Assembly: GCA_963721905.1 (NCBI GenBank)
Contig: CAVRMF010000008.1
Coordinates: 532,669-596,668, forward strand
Length of the DNA stretch: 64,000 nucleotides
From: Roseiarcus sp963721905
GTDB taxonomy: Bacteria; Pseudomonadota; Alphaproteobacteria; Rhizobiales; Beijerinckiaceae
Direction of reading: 5' to 3'
Part shown: piece after piece, positions 43,684 to 52,001 of the stretch
Layout of the letters: each line of letters starts with the position of its first letter
Position numbering within the stretch: the stretch's first letter is position 1
Made by a program: the position numbers and the translations under genes
Notes under the pieces: model-generated
Databases searched by the model: none
Told to the model about the DNA's origin: nothing
What the model saw: only the letters and a program-made list of their open reading frames with translations

Positions 43684-43917
43684 CTACCTGCGAGGACGGG
43701 TTCTTGACCAATAGAGTGCCAACACCGTGTCACCGGTATTCCGCAACCGGTCTGCGACCTCTTTAGTGTTGAAAGGTTCGTCTTCGGGCTCGAGATCGCG
43801 ATTGAGCAACTCGGTGATTTCTTCCGGAGTGCTCGGCTTCCTGATCTTGTTCAATGCTCGTGAAATGTGCTCCTCGAGATGGCGCGAATTCGGAATCTTT
43901 CGCATTTCCGGTTTCAA
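43684..43917 (-). CDS. Small hypothetical protein
   Basis: A charged protein of up to 77 residues (MRKIPNSRHLEEHISRAL, then PSTPEEITELLNRDLEPED and NTKEVADRLRNTGDTVLALYW). The middle resembles a small winged-helix layout. The start is uncertain: TTG at 43917 or ATG at 43905. It lies on the PRTRC strand but about 570 bases downstream of the ThiF gene. I do not recognise it. Confidence 0.4.
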   Translation of the reverse strand: MKPEMRKIPNSRHLEEHISRALNKIRKPSTPEEITELLNRDLEPEDEPFNTKEVADRLRNTGDTVLALYWSRTRPRR

Positions 43918-44489
43918 CTCTTGAAAAATGAACTTAGCTTATACCTGACAAGGCCCTGAGAGTGTACACCAGAACAAGGCAAATCACGCCTCCCTCGATT
44001 AGCTCATGCGATGGTGTTACACAATTCCGGATGAAACAAGTGTGCGGAGAAGGAATCCTTTTGTGAGAGACAAGCCTGTGGCAGCAAAAGCCTGGGGAAA
44101 TTGAAAGGGCCGTGACATTGGTTATGCTCTAGCTGCCGCCTCCTGCGAGGGAGCCAACAGCGTGGACGCATGTACCGTCACAGCCCCTTGATGCGATCAC
44201 TGTTTTCACAGTCCCAAACCCCAACTGCACCTCGCAGCGCCGTCGGTTTTTTCAGGTTTGGCTGCCCCGCAGGTTGCCCCACTTGGCTGATCACTCAGTC
44301 TACTTCGGGTCAGCAAGGTTTATTTCGCTGTCCCTTTCAACCGTCGACGGATGCAAACTTAGAGAGTTGCTCGAAGATTGTCAACGCCCGTTTTCGGTGC
44401 GGAGGGCTCGTTGCGACCGGTTAGGAGGGAGAAGCGCAACCCATTGTGGCCTCAGCGCTTAATGAATGGAGATTAAGTACTTTCCCTTT
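43918..44489. other. Non-coding stretch downstream of the PRTRC cassette
   Basis: About 570 bases with only short, unsupported open frames. This is where PRTRC genes for the JAB peptidase, protein D or ParB might be expected in other genomes; none is present. No terminator with a clear T-run was found. Confidence 0.4.
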
Positions 44490-45416
44490 TTACACAGCAA
44501 CATCCACAGGTGCACAGAGATGTAGACGCGGCCGAGCGCCCTTTGATGGTGCTTCGTGCGGCGGTATCACAGGCTCATTTGGCACGGTCTTGCGCGTTTT
44601 CGAGTTCTGTTTCGGACCGCAGGGCAGCTTCAATCGCTCCCAGACAACTGGGTCGACAGCCAGCGAAGTCGTACGGCCTGTGCGCAGATTCACAAATCCG
44701 CCGTGATACGAGAGTCTCCCATATCGGAATAGGCGCGCAAGCATTGCCAATGCTTGGTATGCGAGCGTCTGGTTCACAAACGGCTCCTGCCGCTCTAACG
44801 CTTCTAACGCACTACATGGCGGAAGTCTGTCTTTCTTGTCGAGTTTGGCATTGACGAGTTCAGGGAAGAGTTCGGCAGCCGTCGGCAAACGCAAGTCGCG
44901 CGCTTTGTTCCTCTGGTTTTCGGGCTGGCCAAGTACGAACTGGCCGCTGTCGGCGTTGTTGCCCAGATCCAGCCAATAGTGGCAGTTCCAGTACGTCTGA
45001 GTGCGGGTCATTGCGTTCCGCGCGGCGCGAGAATCCACACAGCCAATCAGAACGTCGGTTTCGTGCCTCCAGCTTTCATCGATGAAGTGCGGCATTCCCT
45101 TCCATCCCAGCCCCCAAAACAGATTGATTCGCGTCGCGAGGACTATTGCTTTGTACAGACCGATCTCACTCTCGCTGAAAGGTTGGCGGACGCAGTTGGT
45201 GCGCGAAATCCGGTCGCCGTCGACCAGGGTTACATCCAGCCCATGCGGATGTCCTAACGCCACCATGGCCTGGTGTAGATATGGCAGCCCGGCAGCTATG
45301 GCGCTGCCCGTCCCGCCGCAACCGACGACTGTGACCTGAACCCGCTTCTGCAGCAGCGCACCAGGAATCTCATGTTCAATCTTCGCGCCGATTGTCGTTT
45401 CGATAGCTGTGGTCAT
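44490..45416 (-). CDS. PRTRC system ThiF-family (E1-like) protein
   Basis: A 308-residue E1-like adenylating enzyme. It has the nucleotide loop VVGCGGTGSA (residues about 31-39), then LVDGDRISRTNCVRQPF with the conserved Asp, Asn, Arg and Gln, a Lys at about 89 (GLYKA), and LIGCVDSRAARNAM, all in E1/ThiF order. In the PRTRC cassette it is thought to activate the ubiquitin-like protein C. It is the last gene of the leftward cassette and overlaps the end of gene B by 41 bases, which indicates tight coupling. No catalytic partner of the E3 type is visible. Confidence 0.88.
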   Translation of the reverse strand: MTTAIETTIGAKIEHEIPGALLQKRVQVTVVGCGGTGSAIAAGLPYLHQAMVALGHPHGLDVTLVDGDRISRTNCVRQPFSESEIGLYKAIVLATRINLFWGLGWKGMPHFIDESWRHETDVLIGCVDSRAARNAMTRTQTYWNCHYWLDLGNNADSGQFVLGQPENQRNKARDLRLPTAAELFPELVNAKLDKKDRLPPCSALEALERQEPFVNQTLAYQALAMLARLFRYGRLSYHGGFVNLRTGRTTSLAVDPVVWERLKLPCGPKQNSKTRKTVPNEPVIPPHEAPSKGARPRLHLCAPVDVAV

Positions 45417-46137
45417 CGTCCCTCACGAATTCCCGGAGCGTCTGCGGCAACTTCACCAGGTACTTCCCCGGAAACACTTTTTGTCCCGCAAGCGATTGCC
45501 ACATCGCCAGGCCCCCCCCACGAAAACGGACATGCTTGCGAACGCCCGAGGCGTGCGTGAACTCGCTTTGAAAGAAGGACTCCTCCCACAAATCGATAGC
45601 TGCGACCGATTTATCCTGCGGAATCCTCATGCTGCCGGTGCAGCACACGCCATTGTCGTAGCAGTTCCAGTAGGGCGCCATGCACAGCTTGGATTCTGCC
45701 GCTGGCCGCTCGTCTTTGGCGAGCGCGCGAATCCACAAATGAGACCCGCACGCTTTGAACAGCAAGGGCGGGTGGGGATAGACCTTGCCATTCATGTTGG
45801 TCAAGATACGATCGTTGCCACTGTCACTGAAGAACATGGTTCGCTCACAGGCCGAGGCCCACCACGCGATCATCTCCGCTGTGCGTACCAGTACGCGCGC
45901 TGGCAAAATCTCGACTGGAACTGATCTTCCCAAACCAGTCAGCAGGTCGAGCAGCATCTGCGGCGTCATCAACTGGCCTTCGGCGAGTCGTGCAACCTCG
46001 CCGTCATGCATGACTTCATGGAGAGTTACGAAGGGATGGCGATACGGAATGCCTTCATAGCTGGTCTTCCCGTACACCAGCAGGGCTCGGCTCAACCGGA
46101 ATTCCTGGCTCGAGCCGATGTTCACGGAGGTATTCAT
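45376..46137 (-). CDS. PRTRC system protein B (E2-like)
   Basis: A 253-residue protein matching PRTRC protein B, which overlaps the prokaryotic E2 family D. It has ALLVYGK and HPFVTLHEV near the N-terminus, then VYPHPPLLFKA (residues about 119-129), and NGVCCTGSM (162-170), where one of the two Cys (165/166) is the likely E2-type nucleophile, then LWEESFFQSEFTH. Together with the ThiF protein and protein C it forms the E1-E2-modifier core of a ubiquitin-like pathway (family-level inference). Its start overlaps the 3' end of gene F by 83 bases. Confidence 0.82.
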   Translation of the reverse strand: MNTSVNIGSSQEFRLSRALLVYGKTSYEGIPYRHPFVTLHEVMHDGEVARLAEGQLMTPQMLLDLLTGLGRSVPVEILPARVLVRTAEMIAWWASACERTMFFSDSGNDRILTNMNGKVYPHPPLLFKACGSHLWIRALAKDERPAAESKLCMAPYWNCYDNGVCCTGSMRIPQDKSVAAIDLWEESFFQSEFTHASGVRKHVRFRGGGLAMWQSLAGQKVFPGKYLVKLPQTLREFVRDDDHSYRNDNRRED

Positions 46138-47158
46138 CGTAAAGGTCCCTCACAAGTTCGACGATCTTGGCGGCGGAGGCCAACGATCGAAGCATTGCGC
46201 CAGCGTGATCGAAGACGCGTCGCACTTCTTCATCTAGGTCCTGCGCCGGCCTGTTGAGGTGAATGGGAAGCGCCACATTCGGCTGGCAAGGGCCGTTCTC
46301 GCCCATGTGCTGCGCCTCTTCATCAAAGCAGGCATTGATCGCATCATTCTCATACCAGGTGATCAGACATCCGGGCCGGAAGTTCTCAGCATCCATAAGC
46401 CAATCATCAATTCCTGGTACATCCTTATCCCTGATGTTGCCGGGCCACGCGTGCTTCTGCCCATGACCATGGGCATCCATTTCGAGCACGGGCCGGATCA
46501 GTTCGCTAGCCACGCTCGTGTGGGGCTGTATTTCCTGCAGCAACTCCCGGGCTCTCCCGTACTTGAGTGCCTTCGAGTGCCTCTTGATAGACACCGGGAT
46601 CTCTATTTCGACTCTGCGATAGACCGACGCCTCCGACTCCTCGTCGCTCAGATCCTCGATCCACATCTCGGCGTGCTCTTGCGCATCGACGTATTCGTAC
46701 ACGCGCATCCACTTGTACAGGTTCGTGACAAAGACCTGATAAAACGCGGCCGGCAGAAGAGGATGTTCGGCTTCGAGGTGCGCGAGCGTCGCACCAATTG
46801 GAATGGAAGCAGCAGCCTCGTAGTCGCCGATCATATACAAATGATCGGTCATTCCTTCTCGTTCGGCTTCAACCTGATTTCGCTCTTGCGCCGTCAACTC
46901 GAAAAGGCTGTCCGTAATTCGCAGGTCACCGACCCAGACTCTCTTCGCATCAGCGGCGCGATTCTGGGAGCAGAACCTACGGAAACCATGGTCAACAAAG
47001 TCCACCGCACTACCCGACCAGTCACTGGGCTGGCAAATTCCCAATCGCTGCAGGCTCATTCCCAGAACCGCAGCCGGCCCTTCATCCCATCTCGTGCAGT
47101 ACCGCCATCGAATTCCCTTGAGCCTGGGGAACGTAACGTCTAGCGGCAGCCCAATCAC
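46055..47158 (-). CDS. PRTRC system protein F
   Basis: A 367-residue soluble protein assigned to PRTRC protein F by position and pattern: LPLDVTFPRLKGIRWRYCTRW, then AEREGMTDHLYMIGDYEAA and CLITWYENDAINACFDEEAQHMGE (two motif blocks). No enzyme motif is apparent, and the family's role is unknown. I chose the GTG at 47158 because it overlaps the stop of the preceding 88-residue gene in a GTGA arrangement; upstream in-frame sequence is low-complexity Arg-rich and unlikely to be coding. Confidence 0.68.
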   Translation of the reverse strand: MIGLPLDVTFPRLKGIRWRYCTRWDEGPAAVLGMSLQRLGICQPSDWSGSAVDFVDHGFRRFCSQNRAADAKRVWVGDLRITDSLFELTAQERNQVEAEREGMTDHLYMIGDYEAAASIPIGATLAHLEAEHPLLPAAFYQVFVTNLYKWMRVYEYVDAQEHAEMWIEDLSDEESEASVYRRVEIEIPVSIKRHSKALKYGRARELLQEIQPHTSVASELIRPVLEMDAHGHGQKHAWPGNIRDKDVPGIDDWLMDAENFRPGCLITWYENDAINACFDEEAQHMGENGPCQPNVALPIHLNRPAQDLDEEVRRVFDHAGAMLRSLASAAKIVELVRDLYDEYLREHRLEPGIPVEPSPAGVREDQL

Positions 47159-47421
47159 ACGAGCGGCGGTATCACCGTGCCCGCGGGCGGTAAGTATCGG
47201 TCTCCGACCTCGCCTCCGTGCTGAGTGTACTGGAGCGAGTCGAACGCCTTGCCGAGAATTTCCCCGACTTTGAATGCTTCTGGACATTGCTTCAATTGCT
47301 CCGTGATGGGATCGTTCGTGTTGACGCCGCCATGCCTAGCTTCCTTCAACGCTTTCACAACCCGCTTGGCGCCGTTATCGATGGTCCGGCGGCTGGTAGT
47401 GTCTGGGTCCCTTCCCTTCAT
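47155..47421 (-). CDS. Small protein coupled to PRTRC protein F
   Basis: An 88-residue protein starting at the ATG at 47421, six bases after AGGAGG. MKGRDPDTTSRRTIDNGAKR is followed by VVKALKEARHGGVNTNDPI and VGEILGKAFDSLQYTQHGGE. Its stop overlaps the start of gene F. It is not one of the named PRTRC proteins that I know. Tight coupling makes it a candidate extra component of this cassette. Confidence 0.55.
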   Translation of the reverse strand: MKGRDPDTTSRRTIDNGAKRVVKALKEARHGGVNTNDPITEQLKQCPEAFKVGEILGKAFDSLQYTQHGGEVGDRYLPPAGTVIPPLV

Positions 47422-47823
47422 GTGAGCCTCCTGTATCATCTCCGCTGAATTGCTTTGTGGGCAGGCTGCTAGGGATGAGCTACAATTCTGCCGAGGAACC
47501 GTACGATGACTGACCCAGCCTCCGCCATCAAAGGGAAGTTCACCAGTTGGCCGATCTGCAGATCCAAACACTGCGACAACCGTCGTGTTTAACTACCTCC
47601 GACCTGGTTGACTTTCGCGTGCGTTCCAAAAAACTCACGGTGTTGTTCCACGAACTCGACCAGATGCGAAGAGCCAGCTTCGAGAGGCCATTGCGGAGAG
47701 CATCTTGAGAGTTCACCCTGTGCGGTCTTGAGGGGGTCAGGCGGCCGTCTGCAGCGTCAAATCGCTCTGGACGGCCGCTTGTTCTAAATTAAAAGTTTGG
47801 GCCCACAGAATAGAGGAAGCATC
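47422..47823. other. Intergenic stretch within the PRTRC cassette
   Basis: About 400 bases with no supported gene. A nine-base inverted repeat (GCGGCCGTC at 47741-47749 and its complement at 47770-47778) is present. Short frames on either strand lack ribosome sites. It looks like remnants left by insertion of the membrane-protein gene that follows. Confidence 0.4.
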
Positions 47824-48246
47824 TTGGCCGCAAGAATTCTCATGGTTGTTAGTGCGAGCATTATGCTTACCTTCGGAGTCGTCCACCTCGCCTATACGTT
47901 CTGGGGGCCAAATCTTACGCCCCGTGACCCCGCGCTCGAAATCAGCATGAGCCAGGTTTCACCTGTCATTACGAAAGAAACAACCATGTGGCGGGCTTGG
48001 GTGGGCTTCAATGCCAGCCACAGCATGGGACTTATTTTGTTCGGCTTGGTTTTCGGTTATCTTGCATTGGCTCACGGCAAACTGCTCTTTCGGTCGCCGT
48101 TCCTGCTCGTTGTCGGGTTGGCAGTCCTTGTCGGTTTTGTTGTGCTCTGCAAGGTGTACTTTTTTCGCGCGCCTCTCATGGGCATCAGCATCTCGTTGGC
48201 CTGCTATGTTGCCAGTATTGCGCTATCGCGGTTATCGCGGTCCTAA
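47824..48246 (+). CDS. Four-helix membrane protein interrupting the PRTRC cassette
   Basis: A 140-residue protein with four hydrophobic segments (MVVSASIMLTFGVVHLAYTF, SHSMGLILFGLVFGYLAL, SPFLLVVGLAVLVGFVVL, MGISISLACYVASIALS). The TTG at 47824 follows GAGGAAG. The pattern WVGFNASHSMGLILFGL is shared by a family of small uncharacterised membrane proteins. It is the only plus-strand gene within the otherwise leftward PRTRC cassette, so it is probably a later insertion. Confidence 0.65.
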   Translation: MAARILMVVSASIMLTFGVVHLAYTFWGPNLTPRDPALEISMSQVSPVITKETTMWRAWVGFNASHSMGLILFGLVFGYLALAHGKLLFRSPFLLVVGLAVLVGFVVLCKVYFFRAPLMGISISLACYVASIALSRLSRS

Positions 48247-48271
48247 CAATGCGGCGAGACACCCTGTAGCG

Positions 48272-48475
48272 TTACCCTTTCGCCCCGATCGCGCGAACAA
48301 ACTTGTAAACCAGTTTGCCTCCCACTGTTTCAGGTCCTTCAATCGCTGCCGTGGCTATTTCTGGATATAGATGCGTGTACGTTTCCCTGACCTGTTCCGG
48401 GGTCATCGTTGGGGTGGTGTCAGGCAGTTTGACTCCGTTGTAGATAAATTCTCGTTCCAGGCGATGCACTTCCAT
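48272..48475 (-). CDS. PRTRC system protein C (ubiquitin-like)
   Basis: A 67-residue protein matching PRTRC protein C, a member of the prokaryotic ubiquitin-like group. MEVHRLEREFIYNGVKLPD, then TPEQVRETYTHLYPEIATA and VGGKLVYKFVRAIGAKG. It ends in a glycine, as needed for E1 adenylation. AGGAG precedes the ATG at 48475 by six bases; an upstream in-frame start is less likely. It is the likely substrate of the ThiF and B proteins. No peptidase to expose a longer tail is needed, because the glycine is already terminal. Confidence 0.85.
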   Translation of the reverse strand: MEVHRLEREFIYNGVKLPDTTPTMTPEQVRETYTHLYPEIATAAIEGPETVGGKLVYKFVRAIGAKG

Positions 48476-48523
48476 GACGACTCCTTTTCGAGGATGATCT
48501 GTAAACACACAGGACAGCGGATT

Positions 48524-49027
48524 TCACTCGTCGTTCTTGGCCTCAAGGTCGAACAGGCTTCCGGTACTCGCGCCAGGGACACACCCAGCAGTCGATGGCA
48601 GGGTAAGCTCGGGCGTCGATGTTGGATCATCTGAGGTTTCTTTCGTGCCAGCCTCGGTTTGGACTTTCGCCGGGCTTAGAGGGGCACTCTTGCTGGACCC
48701 GCTATGAGATTTCGAGTTTGTTGGTTTCTTGGCTGCTTCTCTTGCTGCTTTGGTGGCAGCTTCCATCTGTTCTTTCGCACTCTTCAGGGTTGAGGACAGC
48801 CCCAGGTGGGTCTCCACAAACTCTGCCAGTTGGCGTGGCAGTTGCTCGTCAAGCTCTTTGGGAGTACCGGTGACCCTCAACGGTATGGTAAGCGCGGCAC
48901 CATCATCCTGCTGATCGGATTTCAGTGGCTTTGGGATGATGTTGACGGAAATCTGTTCGTCGCTGACACGCGATAAGGTTAGCAGCAGGATTCGTTGCGC
49001 CAGCAGCGGCATCAATTCTTGGAACAT
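48524..49027 (-). CDS. PRTRC system protein E
   Basis: A 167-residue protein. The conserved half MFQELMPLLAQRILLLTLSR, then VNIIPKPLKSDQQDDGAALT, LRVTGTPKELDEQLPRQLAEF and LKSAKEQMEAATKAAREAAK fits PRTRC protein E. The C-terminal third is a low-complexity Ser/Thr/Pro-rich tail, as in other members. AAGGAG lies before the ATG. It is the first gene of the leftward cassette and is followed by protein C after 48 bases. Function unknown. Confidence 0.83.
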   Translation of the reverse strand: MFQELMPLLAQRILLLTLSRVSDEQISVNIIPKPLKSDQQDDGAALTIPLRVTGTPKELDEQLPRQLAEFVETHLGLSSTLKSAKEQMEAATKAAREAAKKPTNSKSHSGSSKSAPLSPAKVQTEAGTKETSDDPTSTPELTLPSTAGCVPGASTGSLFDLEAKNDE

Positions 49028-49143
49028 GGCTTTTACTCCTTAAGAACCTCACAATTCCCTGAAAAAGTTGGGGGATCGTGCTTCTGGTTGGAATGGGTAG
49101 AGCCCCAATGAAACTTTGTGGCAATAAGGGCGCTACGAGAGGC

Positions 49144-49509
49144 CTATTGCTCTTTCGCCAGAGCATCGAATACCGGTTCCCATTCTGCTGGTGGCGGATC
49201 GAGTTCATTAGGCATGTTGTGGGTGGCGCGTTTCATGAACGTTGCGCGGACCGCCGCAGCGGTTTTGCTTTTGTCTAGCGTTTCTCCCCTGATCAAAAGC
49301 ACCATGTCTATGAGGTCCTTAGTTCGAGTGTTGACAGGCTCACCTCGTGGCAGCGTATATGCATGGAGTTTTTCCGCAAATTGCTGTTCCGCTGCGATCT
49401 GGCGATGAATCTTCGAGAAGGGTTTGACTTGGTACGCGAATTCATCAAAACTCTGGAGACGTAAGAGCGTGGGAACGCGCCACGCGACGTCTGTCGGCTC
49501 ACTTTCTGC
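49144..49509 (-). pseudogene. AbiEii-type nucleotidyltransferase toxin, C-terminal fragment
   Basis: The last about 120 residues of an AbiEii-type (type IV toxin-antitoxin) nucleotidyltransferase: QIAAEQQFAEKLHAYTLPRG, then NTRTKDLIDMVLLIRG and RATHNMPNELDPPPAEW. The conserved N-terminal GSK/DID catalytic half is absent, replaced by the DUF932-like remnant. No antitoxin gene remains nearby. It sits immediately upstream of PRTRC gene E. Confidence 0.72.
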
Positions 49510-49684
49510 GAGGGTCGATCTGCCTTCCCATAGGCTCAAAGTTCCGCTGCATGCGATCAACTCCCACCGAGATGCAGTCGATCAGCGAGAACGACCTTGA
49601 GTGTAGAACCGGCGTGAACACGCCTGTGACAACGCTTTCAAACTCTGAATATCCTAAGGTTCACACCTCCCCGAAGCCGACTTC
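49510..49684 (-). repeat. Decayed gene remnant, direct repeat copy 1
   Basis: About 150 bases that recur at 55223-55380 in the same orientation. Both decode on the minus strand to LIDCIS-G-VDRM-RNFEPM, which resembles the C-terminal part of DUF932-type plasmid or phage proteins (tentative). It ends in the near-palindrome GAAGCCGACTTC (49673-49684), also found at 51321 and 55369. Confidence 0.7.
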
Positions 49685-49708
49685 TGGCCACCGTCGTCCT
49701 TTTTGGGC

Positions 49709-50452
49709 CTACTGCGCTGAACTCGCGGTCAGAGTCGTATGAACAGCCCTGGAACGCACTCGCAGCTGCGCAACGACGATCGCGTGTGTTAGCAAGTAGA
49801 AGGGCACAAGTACCGTGGGCACCAGGGACAGTGGCAGGTACTGCATCGCCTGCGACCCCACACCGGCGTGGATCAGTTGCAGCGGGCTGCCCGCCGCCGA
49901 AGTAATGCCCAGCCCAACGGCCACAACGAGGTCAAGCGTTCCAAAGGCGTTCCACCCCGCAATCGTGCGCACCGAGGGCTCTTTGGAACGGGCAATGCTT
50001 AGCGCAAGCGGAATGGCCAGCGCGCCAGTGATGATATCGCCCAAACCTGCAAAGAATGGGAATGGTCCACTCAGGCTTCCTGCGATGAAGTCCAGCAGAA
50101 AGAGGACACCGAGGATGCGCATCGCATTCAAGCCAACGAGTAGTTGCGGCGGAATTCCGAGGAGGGAGGCGCGTACTTTTTCGCTGGTCAAGGCCAGCAC
50201 GCCGGCCGTCAGCAGCGGCACGGCGAACAGAACACCGATCAGCGGCACGGGAAGGTTTGGTAAGAACGCCAGCCGGCCCGTTGCGCCGAGGAACACCGCC
50301 AAGCCTACCCATCCCCCGCCAACGGCCGCAATCACGAGGCGGCGGGCGAACGAGCCGGAAAGCGCCTGCGTCACCGCAACCAGATCAACCGCGATGACAG
50401 CCATTGTGACGATCGAGCCGGCGAGATCTAACGGAATCACTGAATGAGACAT
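49709..50452 (-). CDS. Membrane protein of unknown function
   Basis: A 247-residue protein with seven hydrophobic segments (for example LAGSIVTMAVIAVDLVAVT, VPLIGVLFAVPLLTAGVLAL, PLSLVPTVLVPFYLLTHAIV). The motif FAGLGDIITGALAIPLAL is notable. No transporter signature is recognised. It is divergent from a TetR gene with two shared operator palindromes, so it is very likely the regulator's target. Confidence 0.7.
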   Translation of the reverse strand: MSHSVIPLDLAGSIVTMAVIAVDLVAVTQALSGSFARRLVIAAVGGGWVGLAVFLGATGRLAFLPNLPVPLIGVLFAVPLLTAGVLALTSEKVRASLLGIPPQLLVGLNAMRILGVLFLLDFIAGSLSGPFPFFAGLGDIITGALAIPLALSIARSKEPSVRTIAGWNAFGTLDLVVAVGLGITSAAGSPLQLIHAGVGSQAMQYLPLSLVPTVLVPFYLLTHAIVVAQLRVRSRAVHTTLTASSAQ

Positions 50453-50474
50453 CGAAGTTCTCCTTTTCAGCTTG

Positions 50475-50562
50475 TAGGATGATATGCGTCATCCTATGGA
50501 TTCGAATTTTTACGGCCGCTGGAAAAGTGGATTCAAACCGTGGGATGACTACCGGCATCCTA
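50475..50562. promoter_or_regulatory. Paired TetR operator palindromes
   Basis: Two 22-base inverted repeats lie between the divergent genes. Site 1 (50475-50496) has perfect eight-base arms TAGGATGA/TCATCCTA. Site 2 (50541-50562) has TGGGATGA/GCATCCTA. The six-base centres keep the same spacing. They would let the TetR protein control both itself and the membrane protein. Confidence 0.85.
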
Positions 50563-50571
50563 TAATCAGTC

Positions 50572-51156
50572 ATGCGTTACCGGTCTGAACATAAAGCGGA
50601 AATCCATCGGCAAATTGTGAAGGAGGCCTCCCGGCGCGTTCGCGCCGAAGGATTGCATGGTGCGGCCGTTTCAACCGTGATGCGGGACTCTGGTCTGACC
50701 CACGGCGGCTTTTACAAGCATTTCGGGAGCAAGGACGATTTGCTGGTAGAGTCGTTGCGCGACGGCTTCGCGGAGATCGCGAATATCCTCGCTCGCGCGG
50801 CCGAACAGGCGCGGCCAGGCCAGGAGTGGAAGGCCATTGTGAAAACCTATTTGCGCCCGGAAATGTGCGACTATCCCGAACGCGGCTGTCCGCTGCCGGC
50901 TCTCGCGCCCGAATTAGCGCGGGCGGATCCGGCGATGAAGGCTCAGATCGTCGGGGAACTTGTGAAGTACAGAGACCGCATGCTGCCGTTTATGCCTGGC
51001 CGGCGCGCCGCGGACAAAGAGCGGGCCTTCTTTGCTATCTTTTCAACCATGATCGGAGCAACGGCCCTCAGCCGCATCCTTCCTGCTCAGGCGCGAGCCC
51101 GGGTGCTTGCGAGCGCTCGTGATTTTCTTCTGCGCAGCTTTGATCATCCATCGTAA
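50572..51156 (+). CDS. TetR/AcrR-family transcriptional regulator
   Basis: A 194-residue repressor with the DNA-binding domain IHRQIVKEASRRVRAEG, then VSTVMRDSGLTHGGFYKHFGSKDDLL. The C-terminal ligand domain has PERGCPLPALAPELARADPA, a pattern of the subgroup with a conserved Cys. The ATG at 50572 lies ten bases after the second operator, so binding there would block its own start. The ligand is unknown; the partner is the divergent membrane protein. Confidence 0.9.
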   Translation: MRYRSEHKAEIHRQIVKEASRRVRAEGLHGAAVSTVMRDSGLTHGGFYKHFGSKDDLLVESLRDGFAEIANILARAAEQARPGQEWKAIVKTYLRPEMCDYPERGCPLPALAPELARADPAMKAQIVGELVKYRDRMLPFMPGRRAADKERAFFAIFSTMIGATALSRILPAQARARVLASARDFLLRSFDHPS

Positions 51157-51632
51157 GCGTCAGGAGCCTTTCGCCCCAGCTTTCCCCTTCCTGACTGATT
51201 ACGATCGGCTTGCACTGAGAGGGCAAAAATGGCTCTTCGGAAACGCGTTTGTGTATACGAGCCGTCATGTTTAGTGATTAGCCAGAGACGGGTTTGGGGG
51301 ACATCAATGGCGATCTCCCAGAAGCCGACTTCTGGCCCGGAATCACTCTGGTTTGCCCATCACTCACGCCGAAATAATCGCCACCGTCCATTTGTAAACG
51401 CTACCTGCTCCCAGCAAAGGTCAGGCACCTTTCAGCGAGTTGTTCAGGGCCTTCGATTCCGCATCGAAGCCCTGGTTAATAACCGCCTTTGCGGGTGGGG
51501 TGCGACAATTTGAACTTCGGCCGCTTGATATTTCTCGAAATTTCCTGAAATCTGTCGAATGGGGCGCGGCCCATCCGTCATACATTCAGGAGCGCACAGG
51601 CGCCCCCAATTGTTCCCAAGGAGGGAAAGGTG
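51157..51632. other. Non-coding stretch with ECF-type promoter
   Basis: No gene is supported. It contains the motif GAAGCCGACTTC (51321-51332) and, near its right end, the promoter boxes TGTCGA (51553-51558) and CGTC (51576-51579). A GGAGGG ribosome site precedes the YCII gene. Confidence 0.5.
51553..51579 (+). promoter_or_regulatory. ECF42-type promoter of the YCII-sigma operon
   Basis: TGTCGA, 17 bases, CGTC. The same boxes with the same spacing precede the SDR gene and, with one change, the DUF899 operon. It lies 54 bases before the YCII start and suggests positive autoregulation of the sigma operon. Confidence 0.7.
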
Positions 51633-52001
51633 ATGCAATTCGCCTTGCTGATCTTTGAATCACCAGAAGCTTTTGCGGCACGGCATGGGGACGAAAATGA
51701 TCCCTACCTCGGTGCGTGGCGGGCGTACTACAAAGCGCTCGTCGAGGCCGACATCTACGTCGGTGGCAATCCACTGCAACCCCCGGAGACGGGGACCACG
51801 GTGCGACTGAAGGATGGAAAGCGGCGTGTACAGGATGGCCCCTTCGCGGATACCAAGGAGCAACTGGGAGGCTTCACAATCCTGGAGCTTCCCTCGCTTG
51901 ACGCGGCGCTCGAATGGGCGGCGCGATGTCCGGCTGCCTCGATCGGTGCTGTGGAGGTCCGTCCCGTTTCGCCTGAATACAAGCGTCGAGTCACCGGATG
52001 A
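51633..52001 (+). CDS. YCII-related (DGPF) protein
   Basis: A 122-residue alpha/beta protein. It has MQFALLIFESPEAFAA, VGGNPLQPPETGTTVRLKDG and the DGPFADTKEQLGGFTILE block that names the DGPF family, then VEVRPVSPEYKRR. YCII-type domains are small ferredoxin-like folds with a possible hydrolase or ligand role. It overlaps the sigma-factor gene by four bases (ATGA), the standard partnership for ECF42 sigma factors. The ATG at 51633 follows AAGGAGG. Confidence 0.9.
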   Translation: MQFALLIFESPEAFAARHGDENDPYLGAWRAYYKALVEADIYVGGNPLQPPETGTTVRLKDGKRRVQDGPFADTKEQLGGFTILELPSLDAALEWAARCPAASIGAVEVRPVSPEYKRRVTG

